64,000 nucleotides of DNA from Aedes albopictus (lineage: Eukaryota; Arthropoda; Insecta; Diptera; Culicidae): the NCBI RefSeq assembly GCF_035046485.1, contig NC_085137.1, forward strand, positions 494,606,351 through 494,670,350, written 5' to 3'. Positions 1 through 11,978 of this stretch are shown here, piece after piece (positions within the stretch are counted from its first letter, which is position 1; each line of letters starts with the position of its first letter). Made by a program: the position numbers and the translations under genes. The notes under the pieces are model-generated. The model ran no database searches, was not told the DNA's origin, and saw nothing but the letters and a program-made list of their open reading frames with translations.

Positions 1-1011
1 TCGGCTCCATCGATGAATACCTAGTGGGGTGGCCTTTTGCGGTGTTGTTCAAAAAGTATGATTCATTCATGGCGCTTCTGTTGTTGTGTTTACGCAGCTG
101 GAAGTTTGCTTTTGAGTTGATGAGATAATTGGGTTCTTTAGAGGTATCCGGATTATTCCATAATCGGATTCTCCGCCCAATAATTAGTCGAAATCCAAAA
201 TTTCATAATTTTCGGAGTTCGGGAACTATTTTTAAAATGCATTTAAAGTTTGTATGGGGAAATTTTTTTGTTCGGGTTGAACTGTCACTTTATCGATTGA
301 ACTGTCATTCTATCCACAAAAATGAAAACTGTTTTGTTAATTTATCCATCAAAACAAAGGTATTGGAATAAAAAAAACACGTTATACTCAGAAAATTGAG
401 CTCTTTCGATTAGGCTATAGAAAATAGCAATATTTTATTCACTAAACAACCCAATTGAGGGAAGTTGTGTCGGTCACTGGGTCTCACCTGACGCACGATT
501 AGAAGTTTTGCTTCCAGATGGTTTACTGCATAGCATAGGGTCCTTTTCTACCATCATACAATGTTGTGGATAATAAAAGGTCAAAACATATTGCTACTAG
601 GACGAACATAAGATTCTGATTAAATTTAGACTACACATTGCCTAGCCATGAATCGCTCGCAGGCAGATCTATTGTCGACCACCTGATTGCCGTGTATAAT
701 TAGTGCGGGTCGGCAATGCAGATTTTGATTACTGCCAGACGACAATAATTAAGATATAATCCGGTTTGTCCTCCGGCTGCAGTGGTTCTCAAACGTTAAT
801 CTATACTTCAGTCCTGAGCTCAACTATCCCATTGTTTTCCTAGGTGAGATGTCCCAACCGGAACCTAACTTGTTTTTCAGCTCAAGAGGTTTTATCTGAG
901 AGCTTTCTCTGCTAATTGGTCATTCTTGCATTTCAGGGGAACGCATAGAGTTTTAAGATAATCCTTTAATCAACACTTCAAGATCGTCTCAAGTAGGATA
1001 GCGAACCACTT
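1..1011. other. non-coding, no recognised feature
   Basis: No open frame here has splice signals, codon bias or recognisable motifs. The sequence is AT-rich and looks like mosquito intergenic or intronic DNA. It could lie in the 5' part of the Csp transcription unit, whose start exon I did not find. Confidence 0.5.
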
Positions 1012-1554
1012 GGGCAGCGGCCGGTATTTTGGGCACTCTTCGCTATAACTCAGTCAATTCCAAACCAATTGACTTGAAATTTTTTACACGACTAGATACT
1101 ATACGTATCTCATCGCGTTCCAAAAATTGTGTCAATAGGAAGCAATCAGTGAAGTACTAGATTGAAAGTAGTGAGCTGGATTTTTGTATGGTGAGATGAT
1201 CAGTTCTCCATTTCTGTAATGGAATGGTACAAACAGCGTGGGTTATATGATTTCTTGACTAATTTGATGCTATTTGAGCAAAAGTTTGGGTAACTGTGTT
1301 GTTGTATTGTTTATTTCTTGCAACTTCAACAACACAGTTACCCAAAGTTTTGCTCAAACAGCATCAAATTAGGCAAGAAACCATATAACCCACGCTGTTT
1401 GCACCATTTCATCGCAGAAATGGAGAACTGATCATCTCACCATACAAAAATCCAGCTCACTACTTTCAATCTAGTACTTCACTGATTGCGTCCTATTGAT
1501 TCAGAATTGGCTGAGTTATAGTAGAAAAGTGCGCCCAAAATAGGACCCCTTGCC
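1012..1554. repeat. foldback MITE, copy A
   Basis: Nearly the whole segment is one imperfect palindrome. The left arm (about 1025-1290) is matched in reverse complement by 1325-1545, including the motif gtgaagtactagat, a block on tttgctcaaacagcatcaaa, and the outer ends that share attttgggc and ctataactcag. The loop is near 1300-1325 (ttgtttatttcttgcaac). There is no coding capacity. The structure is seen directly; class II MITE origin is inferred. A second member lies directly downstream. Confidence 0.75.
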
Positions 1555-1583
1555 GAGATGGTTCCACTTCCCTATAGGACAGA

Positions 1584-1924
1584 TCGGTGAAGTACTAGAT
1601 TTGTAGTAATGAGCTGAATTTTAGTATGGTGAGAAGGTTAATTCTCCGTTTCTGCAATGAAATGGTGCAAAAAGCGTGGGTATTATGATTCATTGCCTAA
1701 TTTTATGCTGTTTAAGCAAAACTTTGGGCAACAGTGTTGTTGTTTTCTTTATTTCTTGCAACATAAACAACATAGTTATCCAAAGTTTTGCTCAAACAGC
1801 ATCAAATTAGGCAAGGAATCATAATACCCACGCTTTTTGTACCATTTCACTGCAGAAACGGAGAACTGACCTTCTCACCATACTAAAATTCAGCTCATTA
1901 CTACAAATCTAGTACTACACCGAA
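1584..1924. repeat. foldback MITE, copy B (same family as copy A)
   Basis: A palindrome running from tcggtgaagtacta to tagtactacaccga, with the same internal blocks as copy A (the caacaacac stem and the tttgctcaaacagcatcaaa block). It differs from copy A by many substitutions and lacks the outer attttgggc section. Two related foldbacks side by side suggest tandem insertion or duplication. Confidence 0.75.
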
Positions 1925-3639
1925 CGTGCCCGAACGTGCGAACGTTATCGTTGCAATCTGGGCATTCCTTCAGGAGGAATTTCTTCTGGGGTTTTATTTT
2001 GTATGGATTTCTTCTGGGAATTAACGGATTCTTCGAGGAATTTAAACTGGAATTCCTGCAAAAATTCTTTCTGGACATTAATCTAGGAATTTGATCTAAG
2101 GATTTCTCCAAAAACTTGTAAGATAGCAGAAGGGACTCATATAAGATCCTAGAAAGAAATCCGTTACATTATTAAATCAGAGCCCATATGGTCAAAGCGG
2201 TAAACATGCGGGTATTCAGTCAGACCATGCTGAAGTAGAGAAACAGAATTTGCCCCAGTTTGGTCGTTTCGCAGATATGAAGAAACTTTTCAGAAGAAAC
2301 TGCTTGGAGGATTCCCAAAAACATATCCTCGCGATCTGGAAAATTCTCAGAAAGATATCTTGGACAAGGCCTTGTCCTGATCATGTTCAGAATTTGTACT
2401 ACTCATTAGCACCAAGCAGATCATCATCGGAAAGCCTTCGATGTCCTAATAAACTTTGCTCAAGAATAATTTTGTTTTATGTAGTCTGATTCTCGAGATA
2501 CAGAAGTTTAGAATTTTCAAAATTGATTCGCGCCACCTAATGAGTGAACTTAGTTACATCTAGTTCATCATTGGATTGCGCTTTCTAGCAGATAAATTAA
2601 AAATTGACCAGTTCATTATCGGATAACTCTTGGTGCCCTGAATACTTTTGCCCATAACGTCGCACTCAACCCGAGAAAGCTATGTATGGTATTGGTTCCC
2701 ATATAAAGCATGTGGCTCTCATTTTCATCCAACCTAAAACAAAGAATTGAAGCCCTGTTTATTTTATTTCTTAATTTTGTATTTTTGTTAAAAGTAAGCA
2801 CGCATGAAACCAAAAGAACGGAATTAATCGGTGCCGTAATCGCTTGTTTTCGAATAGGATGAATATCGGAGCGTGAGATTTCTGATGACACTAGTACCGT
2901 ACATAGCGTATTACAAAACCAAGCTTGTAGTTCCTGATCTACTCAACAACTTTGCTAAAGAAAAAAGACTTCTAACATGCCTCGTTTCTCCACGGTAATC
3001 GTAAAAGTTTTCGATCTCAAAATACATCAAAGGGCGTTCGAGGCACCTGATCTTAAAAGAGATCACTGGGCACAATATTACCAATACCAGAAACATTCGT
3101 GGAGTAAACTCAGAATGTATCATTTGAGGAATCCTCAAAGTACTTCTGAAGGAGTTCTAAGAGTTTACATAGAAGAAACCAATGAAATTACATAAATGAA
3201 TTCCACTATTACCTATGCCCACAACCATACGTTTTTACTAGAATTCGTAAAAAGGTAACCAAGCGGAATCCTAAGGAATTGCATAAGGAAGGGGTTCTTC
3301 AAGTATTTTCAAAGCAACTTCTGGAGAAACCTCTGAAGATTACCTAGTAGTAAAATCCCATCAGATGTCAAGTATGTCCCTCAGAAAAAGAAACTTACAT
3401 TTACATGGTAAAGAAAGCTCTCAGTCAATATCTGAGAAAAAAAAAGTCTATCCCAATTGGGACGTAATGTTAGAAAGAACAACTTATTTTTGGCGGGTTT
3501 CAAAAAGTTATTTAAGGTAGATCCTAAGAAATTAGAACTTGGCTTGTTTCTCTTCTACGTAGTGTTCTATGAGCACTTCCACAGTTACTAATTGAATGGC
3601 TTTCTTTGCTTGTCATTGCATGAATTTATTTATGTATTG
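1925..3639. other. non-coding stretch
   Basis: About 1965-2130 carries short aggaatttct/aggattct motifs related to the GAATTCC arrays further along. The rest shows no gene-like frame, no splice-bounded exon and no clear repeat. Confidence 0.45.
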
Positions 3640-3778
3640 TGTGGCAAGCACAATGATACACTATGCCCAGGAAGTTCAGAAAATTTAAAGCTGACCAGAA
3701 CGGGAATCGAATGTGCCGTCTTCGGGTTGGCGATCCAAAGCCTTATCCACTAGTCTAACTGAAGACCCAACTAGAGTA
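3640..3778 (-). mobile_element. tRNA-related SINE (Feilai-like), minus strand
   Basis: Read on the minus strand, 3770 down to 3690 has a Pol III type 2 promoter layout: an A-box-like tagactagtggataagg and, about 40 nt later, a B-box-like cattcgattcccg. The body toward 3640 has the phrase tgggcatagtgtatcattgtg, common in Aedes SINE copies. Feilai is the known tRNA-related SINE family of Aedes; membership is inferred from memory of its layout. It could instead be a tRNA pseudogene fragment. Confidence 0.55.
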
Positions 3779-3780
3779 TA

Positions 3781-4754
3781 TATTTATTTATGGTTCAAAA
3801 AAGAAAGCGCAGCTTTTAGCACATGTATCAAAGAAATCCTGAGTTGTTTCTATTGGAATATCTAAAAGAGTTATTGAAAGGATGCTTCAAGAAACTCCGA
3901 AAAAGTTTCTTGATGTAAATTTTAACTGAATGAGTTATGCAATCTTATCTTCGTAAAGTCGTTGACATTAATAAATAAAGGAGTTCAAGAGAAATATAGT
4001 TGAGCATAAATCCATTCATCGAATGAGATAAAGTTCTTTGAGAACCTAATATTCGTTCGATGTTCGTGACATGATCCAACAAATGTCGATCATATCGTTC
4101 GTGTTATGTACCTATAACAACTAAACCACGTATAATATGATCATTGTATTGATTAGCAAACCATGTCAACATTTCCGCGAAAAAAGAAAACGTTCATGCA
4201 CACCACACCAAAATGAATAGAAAGCAACATTCGGTACCATTTCAAATTGTCAACCATGTCTCCGCGAGTCTATGGAATCTATAGTGTCTATAGGCAGCAC
4301 TATGCACGTTTTCACAACCCAATAAAGTCGGAATATTTCACAGAAAGTCGGCATATGCACTGACAAGACGGCACAACTTTTGCGAGTATTGACGGTTTTT
4401 CTCGGCTCTTTTGGGATTGGGAAAACTAGAGAATAACCTCGAGGATTATTCAAAGAGTAAGAAGAATAAGAGGTGGGCTCCTAGATCTAACAGATGTTTT
4501 TGACAAGCCGAAAATTTCGAAAGATGCTTGCAAATAACATGTGGACACGGATGAATCTGGTAGATAAAATCAATTTAAAAATACCGCTACAAGGATTTCT
4601 CCAGAAATTCCGTCAGGGTTTCTTTGTGGAACTTCTTTATAAATATCTTCGAGGATTTCTTCCATATTTTTCCATGCCATTTTCATGGTATTTTTTTTTT
4701 GATTTCCTCCTGGAGATTCTTCCAGATTCTTTCCAAGATTCAAATAATTCCTTT
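3781..4754. other. non-coding stretch
   Basis: AT-rich sequence without a supportable gene. About 4560-4740 has pyrimidine-rich gatttcctcc-type motifs like those of the degenerate arrays at 5.4 and 29 kb. Confidence 0.4.
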
Positions 4755-4965
4755 CTTAAGGACAAGGTATTTGGAGTACATAGCTCAAAATTTCTAGAGC
4801 ACCATTTTTAAGAACCGTTGAACGGATTTGGATGAAAATGCATCACACTAATTGTTCAGTGGTTGTCAACAGCGTGGTGCATTTTAATCCAAATCCGTTT
4901 AATGGTTCTAAAATACGGTGCTCTAGAAATTTTGGGCAATGTACTCCAAATACCTTGTCCTTAAG
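4755..4965. repeat. TTAA-flanked palindromic MITE 1
   Basis: The element starts at TTAA (4756-4759) followed by ggacaaggtatttgg and ends in the reverse complement followed by TTAA (4961-4964). The arms pair over about 90 bp, with the loop near 4850-4870. TTAA flanks are the signature of piggyBac-type insertion; assignment to that superfamily is inference. Confidence 0.7.
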
Positions 4966-5324
4966 TCGAAACTGGAAGTATTTCCTCACTAGGTATTAGG
5001 TTTTCGATTTTTTATTAAATAACGAAGCAATATTTTCAAAATCGGTTTTCGTACACAGTTAGAGGAAGGATCAAGGTATCTCCTCTGATTTTTTTTCAGG
5101 TGAAAAATGTTTTTCAGTTTTGAGGAAACAATTTTTGAGTACAATTTCAAAAGAATATGGTTTTTAAAAAAATGGTCAAAGTTTTACACCTGAAAAAAAT
5201 CCTCGAAAAATAGCTCGATCCTTCCTCTAACTGTGTATGAAAACCGATTTTGAAAATATTGCTTCGTTAATTAATAAAAAAAAAAACTAAAAAAGTGAGA
5301 AAATGCGTCCAGTTTCGCCTTAAG
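4960..5324. repeat. TTAA-flanked palindromic MITE 2
   Basis: It begins at the same TTAA that ends MITE 1, continues gtcgaaactgga, and ends tccagtttcgcc followed by TTAA (5320-5323). The arms share a long block around gatccttcctctaactgtgta (5062-5095 and 5216-5238) and the acctgaaaaaaat stem. It has no coding capacity. Confidence 0.65.
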
Positions 5325-5329
5325 AATCT

Positions 5330-6285
5330 CTCACGATTCCTGAATTCTGACCGGTTTGTTCTAGAGTTTTTCACGGGGATATTGAAGAGATTCCCCCAGA
5401 GCGTTTCTCGGTATTGCTCCAAGAGTCCCTCGTGAGATTTTCCTCGGAGTTCCTCCTGCTTTTTGCCCAAAGAAGTTTTCGTAGATTTCTTCTAGGATTT
5501 ATCTCGAGAACTCCCCAAGAGTATTTCTCAGAATATATCGCAGCTATTGTCGCAGAATTTGACCTACAGTTTCTCTCAGAATTCCTTTTGAAAATTTTCC
5601 GCGATTCGTTCCGGTGTCCCTCATGGGACTTCACCAGGAGATTTTCTCGCGATTTTTCCCAAAATTTCTACAGGAGACTGCTATTTTCTTTCTCCATTTT
5701 TTTCCGTAGTGCTTGGGATTTCTGCAAAAGCTATTGCCAATAATTCTAGTTTAATTTTTCCCGTGATTTATGTCAGAGCTTTTTCCAGGCTTTCGGTCGT
5801 AGTTGTTTACCGTATTCCATGCTGTTATTCACCTAAATTTACTTGTTTTCTCAGATTTTCTCGGGATTTTTCCCAGAGCTCTTCTCGAAATCGCTACCGT
5901 AAATCATCCCAAAATCCAGGATTTTTGTAATAGTAGTTTCCTGAGCTCTGACAGGGATTTTTTCAGCAGTTTTTTTTTTCGGAATGTCTCCTGGGATAAC
6001 TTAAAACGTTCCTTGTTAGAAATACCTGGAGAAATATCGGAAGTAATCCAAGTGAAATCTTGCAGAAAACTCCGCGAAGATTTTTTGGAGATATCTCGAG
6101 AGGAACTTTGGAAAAAACATCCTGAGAAGAACAGGGACATCTTGAAAAAAAAAAATTCTAGAAGTAATACCGAGAAGAAAAAAATGAGGAAATTCAAGGA
6201 GGAACTCTGAAAGCCTGTAAGAAGGAAGTTTGAATAAGTTTTGGAAAGATCTCCGGGAGGAATCCAACAAGAAACTCTGGAAGTA
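5330..6285. repeat. degenerate GAATTCC/GGATTTCTC-type array
   Basis: Units on the theme gatttctcccagag or ggaattc recur every dozen bases or so. The first two thirds run in one orientation and 6020-6285 (agaaatacctggagaaata and similar) in the opposite one. Long open frames arise on both strands because the unit is a multiple of three and lacks stops. I treat those frames as products of the repeat, not as genes. Confidence 0.6.
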
Positions 6286-6291
6286 GGCTCA

Positions 6292-6750
6292 TTGTACCAG
6301 TTATGGCTATAGTACCTCAAATTCGCCATAGTTTATTTTCATCATTTAACGATGCAAATCAACAAAAAAATGTGAACAAAAGATGATTGCAATCATTAAA
6401 ACTTAGCAGTTTGCTAAAATTATTACAGAAATAAATAATTTTCCTTATAATTTCGACTTTCATGCACCCTATTTCGCCATAGTGTACCAGATATGACTAA
6501 TCCCATAAGGAATGCATGCAAATAGTGCAAAAGTGGAACCGAAATTTAAAAAAATGTGTACATAACTGGTACAGGGTTCCTATCATTGGCACACGCCGTA
6601 ATAAATACTAAAAGTGGATTTGGCTCTGTTTCTATGTTTTTCTTGTAAAGTATGGAAACTAATCAATCATTTGACATATCGATGACATTCGTCGGTCTTC
6701 TTTTTTTTGTATGAATAGTTTCCCTTAGGTAGTGCGATAACTGGTACAGA
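6292..6750. repeat. short TIR element (tgtaccagttat ends)
   Basis: The left end tgtaccagttat (about 6293) is mirrored at the right end ataactggtaca (about 6738-6749). Internal gccatagtgtaccagatatg repeats the terminal theme. It sits inside the degenerate array, which resumes at 6757. It looks like a non-autonomous DNA element; no target duplication was resolved. Confidence 0.5.
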
Positions 6751-6756
6751 GGCACC

Positions 6757-7468
6757 CTATATCGGGAAAAGCTCTGGAAAAAATCACGGCAGGTACTCCA
6801 GCAGAGATCGCATGAAAAAAAAACTCCTGCAGAATTTCTGGGAGAAACTCAAAAGGAGATCGAAAGAACACCGACAAAATCTCGGAAGCAATTTCTTCTT
6901 TAACTATTTATGGAGGAAGAAGCGTAAAAAAATCTGGATGAAAACTTGGCAGAACTGGAGAAACCCAGAAAAAAAAAAATCCAGCTAACCTCCAGGAAAA
7001 AATACTTGATATAATTCATAGGATTTTATTTTGTCTTATGAGTAGGCCCTGGCTTGATGTTCAGCTTTTGATGTAACTTTTCTCTTTTTATTGTTATATG
7101 AAAATGATTGAGACTTAGGTATCTGTAATTTAAGAACATTAGAATCCATCGCAAAACTACTTAAGATTGCAGAGTAAAGTTGATCAAAGATTATCGCCAT
7201 ATTGGTCACCTTGTCCCTTCTATTTTTCTGAAATCAGGTTGTGTGTGTAGTGTAAAGGAAATTATCATTTTACGTAAAATGACGGATGGTTTTTCGCAAA
7301 TGCGTTAAGAACGCAGTTGCTGCAGTATGCAAAGAATTTTATCAGTAGACAAAAAATGTATGTTAGCTCTGGTAGAATCTCTGCAATGTTAAACTTAAGG
7401 TCAACCAAATATGTGCCAAATCGTGTACTGATTGATTTATTGTTTCACTGCTCATCATGGGAACCATA
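6757..7468. other. non-coding; array tail, then anonymous sequence
   Basis: 6757-7010 continues the degenerate gaaatctcggaag-type array. 7010-7468 has no recognised feature. Confidence 0.4.
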
Positions 7469-8990
7469 ATTCAGTAACAAATTTTGAAAACGAGGTGCCC
7501 ATATTTCGTGCACTTAAGAATTCTCGAAGTTTGATAAACGACTGAAATTTTACCATAAAGTATATCAGATAAATTTCTTCAATAATATTTAGTGCTGGCA
7601 CTGTAGCTCCCAAGAAACATATAAATTAGATAACTTCACATTATACAGGATAGTTACAGCATTAGTTTTAATTTGTTCGAAAGTGTCAAATTTCGTGCAC
7701 GGGTTCCAAATTTCGCTCACTCTAAAAGACGTAGAATTCGCCTAAATGTGTTAATTTTCAAAACGTAGCATACTCGTATAATACCCATGAAATCATAATA
7801 TGTAGATAAAATCGATGTCTGTGACGAAATATGAGTGAATATTAGCTGTTTCCCATGTTCGTCCCAGATGTTTACATTAAGATTTTCAAATATCTTTCTG
7901 TAGTTATTTTATTTTGACGTTTGTTTTGCTATTTAATAGACATCTTGATTAAACAATATATTGTTTGTTCATGTGTTTACTATTTGAATCAAATGTTTAC
8001 TAACTTTACTGATGGTCAGTAATGTGAATCAATTATTTTTATTTAATTGTAGATTTTTACATTTTGTGCCATTAGGCACATTTCTCTTTAGGTTAGTTCT
8101 ATAGTAGTTAGTAGTTAGTACTATAGTAAAGTGTCGTCTTCCAAAGTTGTGTTCTGGCAATAAGGCTTACGGCAATAATTTTCTTGAATGAAACAAGCGG
8201 CTGTAAGCTATTGCTCCCAATGTTTGGGTAAATGAAATCATCCCGAGCTTACTTAGTATTCCCACCTTTTTAAATTTGTTCATTTTTTTCACTTTCTATG
8301 TAGTTTATGAGCAGTCCCTACCTAATTTTAAACCAATTAAAATAGTTATGAAAACTATTATTATTAACCAAATCATGCGATGGCCGCAAGTACACATGAA
8401 CCTCTAAAACAAAATTATAAAAAAGAGTACACGAAATTAGGGACCCATACAAATAGTGAGTTCCTAATTTCGCCAACAACATAAATGTAGAAACAAAATA
8501 AGAAAACAACATTTTAAAGTAACTTTATTGCGTATTATAATAAAACATATGGAATTGAAATAATTAAACATAAATTGGAATATTTACTTTTGCTAGAGAT
8601 CGAAAAACTTGTTCACTTCTGTGAGTGTTGATTTTCTCGTATCTCTGAATATGGCATCTGCTATTTACATACATTTGCAATTGATTTTTCAATCTTTGAC
8701 ATAAATCAAATTTTTCATTTCTTTTTTGTGAATTGTATTGAGATCAAATGCAGTTTTGAGGCTATAGCAAATTTTGGATGATTCCGCTGTTAATTAGATA
8801 ATAATGCTCTCAGATGTGAGAAGTTAACGAAATTTGGGCCCGCGCGAAATTAGGGCACCCCACGATATAATCAATGGTGTAGCATTGATTATACGGGACT
8901 GAAAGTCTCTCAAATAAAGATAAATCAATGAAATCAATTGATTATACCTACGTCGTTTTCAAAATTTGTTACTGAATTCTTAACCACTTC
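7469..8990. mobile_element. nested TIR elements (ggtgccc family, copy 1)
   Basis: The outer ends ttcagtaacaaattttgaaa (from about 7470) and its complement at 8968-8987 form an inverted repeat. Directly inside, 7491-8864 starts cgaggtgcccatatttcgtg and ends cgaaattagggcaccccacg, a second inverted terminal pair. The inner element is homologous, in inverted orientation, to the one at 47362-50344. It shares blocks such as gtgcacttaag, the tcaaatgcagttttgaggc region and the cgcatgatt region. No intact transposase was found. Confidence 0.6.
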
Positions 8991-9473
8991 ACAACGTACC
9001 ATTCCAGCCCACAAAAATCAATGTTCATCACATTGGTAACTTTCCATTGATTACACTTACAAGGTGTAAGCATGCACACCCCGAACTTCCTTTAATCTCA
9101 ACAACATTGTTGAACTGATTTTTAATTGGCTCTTGTTGATTGCAATTATGTCGTCTTTTTACTTTCTTCGTGCATTGATTTTGGTTTGCTTTGTTTCACT
9201 ACACATTAGCAAGTCAGATTTTCGTCCTTTCGTCAATGGAACCCCCGAAGACCTTGCTCTCTGCGAGTGATAAGTAGAAACGTGACATCATCTTGAACAG
9301 TCACACTGACTTTGGACACTGCCCTTCGACGTCTCTTTTCGTATATGGCTTGTATGAATGTAGTATAGGCAGGCATAAAGCTTATTCTTATCGTGAGAAC
9401 TGTTTTGTAAAGACAACGTCCAATAAGTTACCACGAGGGAGGAGTGACTAACGTTTTTGTTTGACAATCATGC

Positions 9474-10040
9474 ACGGTAAAAAATCTGCACTGTGATATG
9501 AACTGATTTGCACTTAAATTTGCACTACTGTTCAATCAGTTTGTTATCAATTACATATCATTTGACAAAGACCATCCAATGCCTCTTCAATTTTAATGAA
9601 ACATCACATCAATTCGTTGTTGACAATGTTTTGATTTCAAAACTAGAATTAAAAAAAATATGTTCAGCCGCAGCCAGATTCGATACCAGGACGTTCAGAG
9701 TCCCGATCAACTGTTTTACCACTACACTACTTTACGTCTGTTGGAACGGTGTGAATCAAAGCGAAGCACTTTCTACCACCTTTCATCTATATTTACTTTC
9801 ATGGCCAAAACAGTCATTACCAAATCAGCAGCTTTTCACTTTGGATCGTATTGCTTTTTACAGTAGTGCAAATCGAAGGGATTTTCAGTTGATTTCTCCG
9901 GTGGGTTTGTTTTGGTCCTCAAATCAACACTGACAGCATTGCGATCTCAAAGGAAAAGCATTTCTGATCATGTTGATTAGGACATTGAATAGTTAAGGGA
10001 TTTTTCCCTTACATCGAGCGTGCAGAGTTTTTACCGTGTG
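9474..10040. repeat. TIR MITE with cacggtaaaaa ends
   Basis: The left end cacggtaaaaaatctgcac (9474) is matched by gtgcagagtttttaccgtg at 10020-10038. A 141-codon frame lies inside (9508-9933) but resembles no family I recognise. About 9672-9732 read on the minus strand has tRNA-like A and B boxes. Confidence 0.55.
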
Positions 10041-10297
10041 GTGTATCTTCGGTTCGTTCATTGAGTGTGCAACAAATGGATTCGTATATGGTGGAGCAGA
10101 CTTTCCAGGAAAATATCGTAAATAGGATTTGTAAATAAATAATAATGTGTGTGGTTATTGGTGAAGGCGAACTTTTTAATCAATCGAATTTGGTAAATGA
10201 TAGGAACGGTTCATATTTGGAAGAGAGAAAGTCTTCAGCGAATACAATAAAAAAAAGTTTTACAAATTGCAGATGTGAATCAAAAGACTTGCTACCG

Positions 10298-11381
10298 TGA
10301 GGTCGCCATTCACCGCTCATTTTGGGTCAATCATACAAAAATGGTCAGATGTTAGTAAAGTATCGTAACAAAAGTGACTGTAACATGCTGCCACATTTAA
10401 AAACTTTCATTTCACCATGTTTTTATGTGGGTGTACCTGAAATCACGTTCTCAAAAAATATTTCTCACACTGCGCTGCAGGACAACTGGGGAACTGTTCA
10501 GGGCAAACAGCGGAAAAAATATCAAACAGGTAAAACCCGTTAAAGATTCCATTTTGACAAAACAGGATGAACTGAACGTCATGAATCATCAATACTTTGG
10601 TAAATAAAAGTGTTTTTGTTTTTATAAATGAATAGTTTCTGTGATTCCATGAAAAAATAATCTAGTGAGCGGTGAATGGATCCATTATGAGCGGTGAATG
10701 GATGCATGAGCGGTAATAGGAGCCAAGAGATTACACATTTGAATTTTCATTCTTTCGACTGTAAACATATTTTTTGCAACTTCTCATCGTAATAGGCCAT
10801 TTTACCTGACGCAAATCTGCCAGGAAAAATCCTACTTTCCCACACCAAATTAACAGTGCTGTAATGGTTCATTACAGCACTGATTTGCGTTGCGTAATGA
10901 ACCATTACAGCACTGTTTTTAGTTTTAATCAACTTATTGATGCTTTCCGGACGCAGGTTTGAGAAATTGTGACAACTGTACTGTATAACCTGCTATGATC
11001 AGACTTCCTTAATCATGGCTATGAACATCAGTGTGCAGTCTGATGAAACAGTTTTGTTAAAAACTATCCTCAAGTGGTAATTTATGAAGTTGCAAAAAAC
11101 GTTGTACGCAACTCGGTGCAGAACTCGATTTTTACAGCACTCGTCGTAATTATCCAACTCGGCAAGCCTCGTTGGATAAATGTACAACTCGTGCTGTAAA
11201 AATCTTCATTCTGCACCTTGTTGCGTAAACTACTATTACAATCGTTTTATATTTTTTCTATAATAACAACATAATTGTTGAGTTGTTAACGTAAATTAAA
11301 GTGCAATATTTGCAAACGTCGATTTTTAATGTTATATACTTTACGAAAATGCCGTTAAATGAGCGGTGAATGGCGACCTCA
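10298..11381. mobile_element. DNA element with about 25-bp TIRs (gtgaggtcgccattcaccgc)
   Basis: The terminal inverted repeats gtgaggtcgccattcaccgc (10298) and gcggtgaatggcgacctcac (to 11382) are perfect. The core gagcggtgaatgg recurs internally at about 10672-10710, as transposase-binding subterminal repeats often do. An internal palindrome on cattacagcactg lies at 10855-10915. No transposase frame is visible, so it is non-autonomous. Confidence 0.65.
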
Positions 11382-11382
11382 C

Positions 11383-11978
11383 CATTAGTCAAGACTTTTT
11401 TTACAGATCATCTAGACATTTAACAGATTTATTTTTATTTTTGTTTTGGAATTGCTCTAAGAAAAACCCTAAATTGTTTTTCTCTGGAATTTCCTAGGAA
11501 TTTTTTCGGGGATCTATCTAAAACCTTCTTGAAAGAATTTGTTTAGAAATATCTCCAAAGAATCTTCAGGAATTCCTCTTAGGAATTTCTTCTAGTTTTT
11601 TTTCAGCAATACAGAGCAATACCTTCAGCGATTCCTTTAATAACAGCCATATGAATTTCTTTATCTTTCTTCTAAAACATCTTAAGGGATTTTTTCAGAA
11701 AGAAACCTATGGGCTCAGATGTACTGCGGGGGTGAAGAATTTATACCTACAGCTGAAGTGGTAAATACGCGGGTATTCAACAAAATTATACTGAGTGGAC
11801 CGGAAGAGACTCCCGGTCGGACTAGATAGTTCTCGTAAAGGATACCTATATCCGTGGTACCAAAAATACGACTTCCTAGTGCATACATGAATGAATACCC
11901 ATTTCACCCCCCCTTATAATTTGTAATCCTTGAACAAAATAAATATGTACTGAAAACGGTTTCCGTCCTTCCTTCCAG
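11383..11978. other. non-coding; probable Csp intron 5' of the J-domain exon
   Basis: About 11450-11700 carries degenerate gaattcctcttagg-type units. The stretch ends in a pyrimidine tract and acceptor (ccttccttccag, ending 11978) that defines the next exon. Confidence 0.5.

Noticed and set aside
9508..9933. 141-codon frame
   Set aside because: Lies within a TIR-bounded MITE, no motif, not supported by splice signals.
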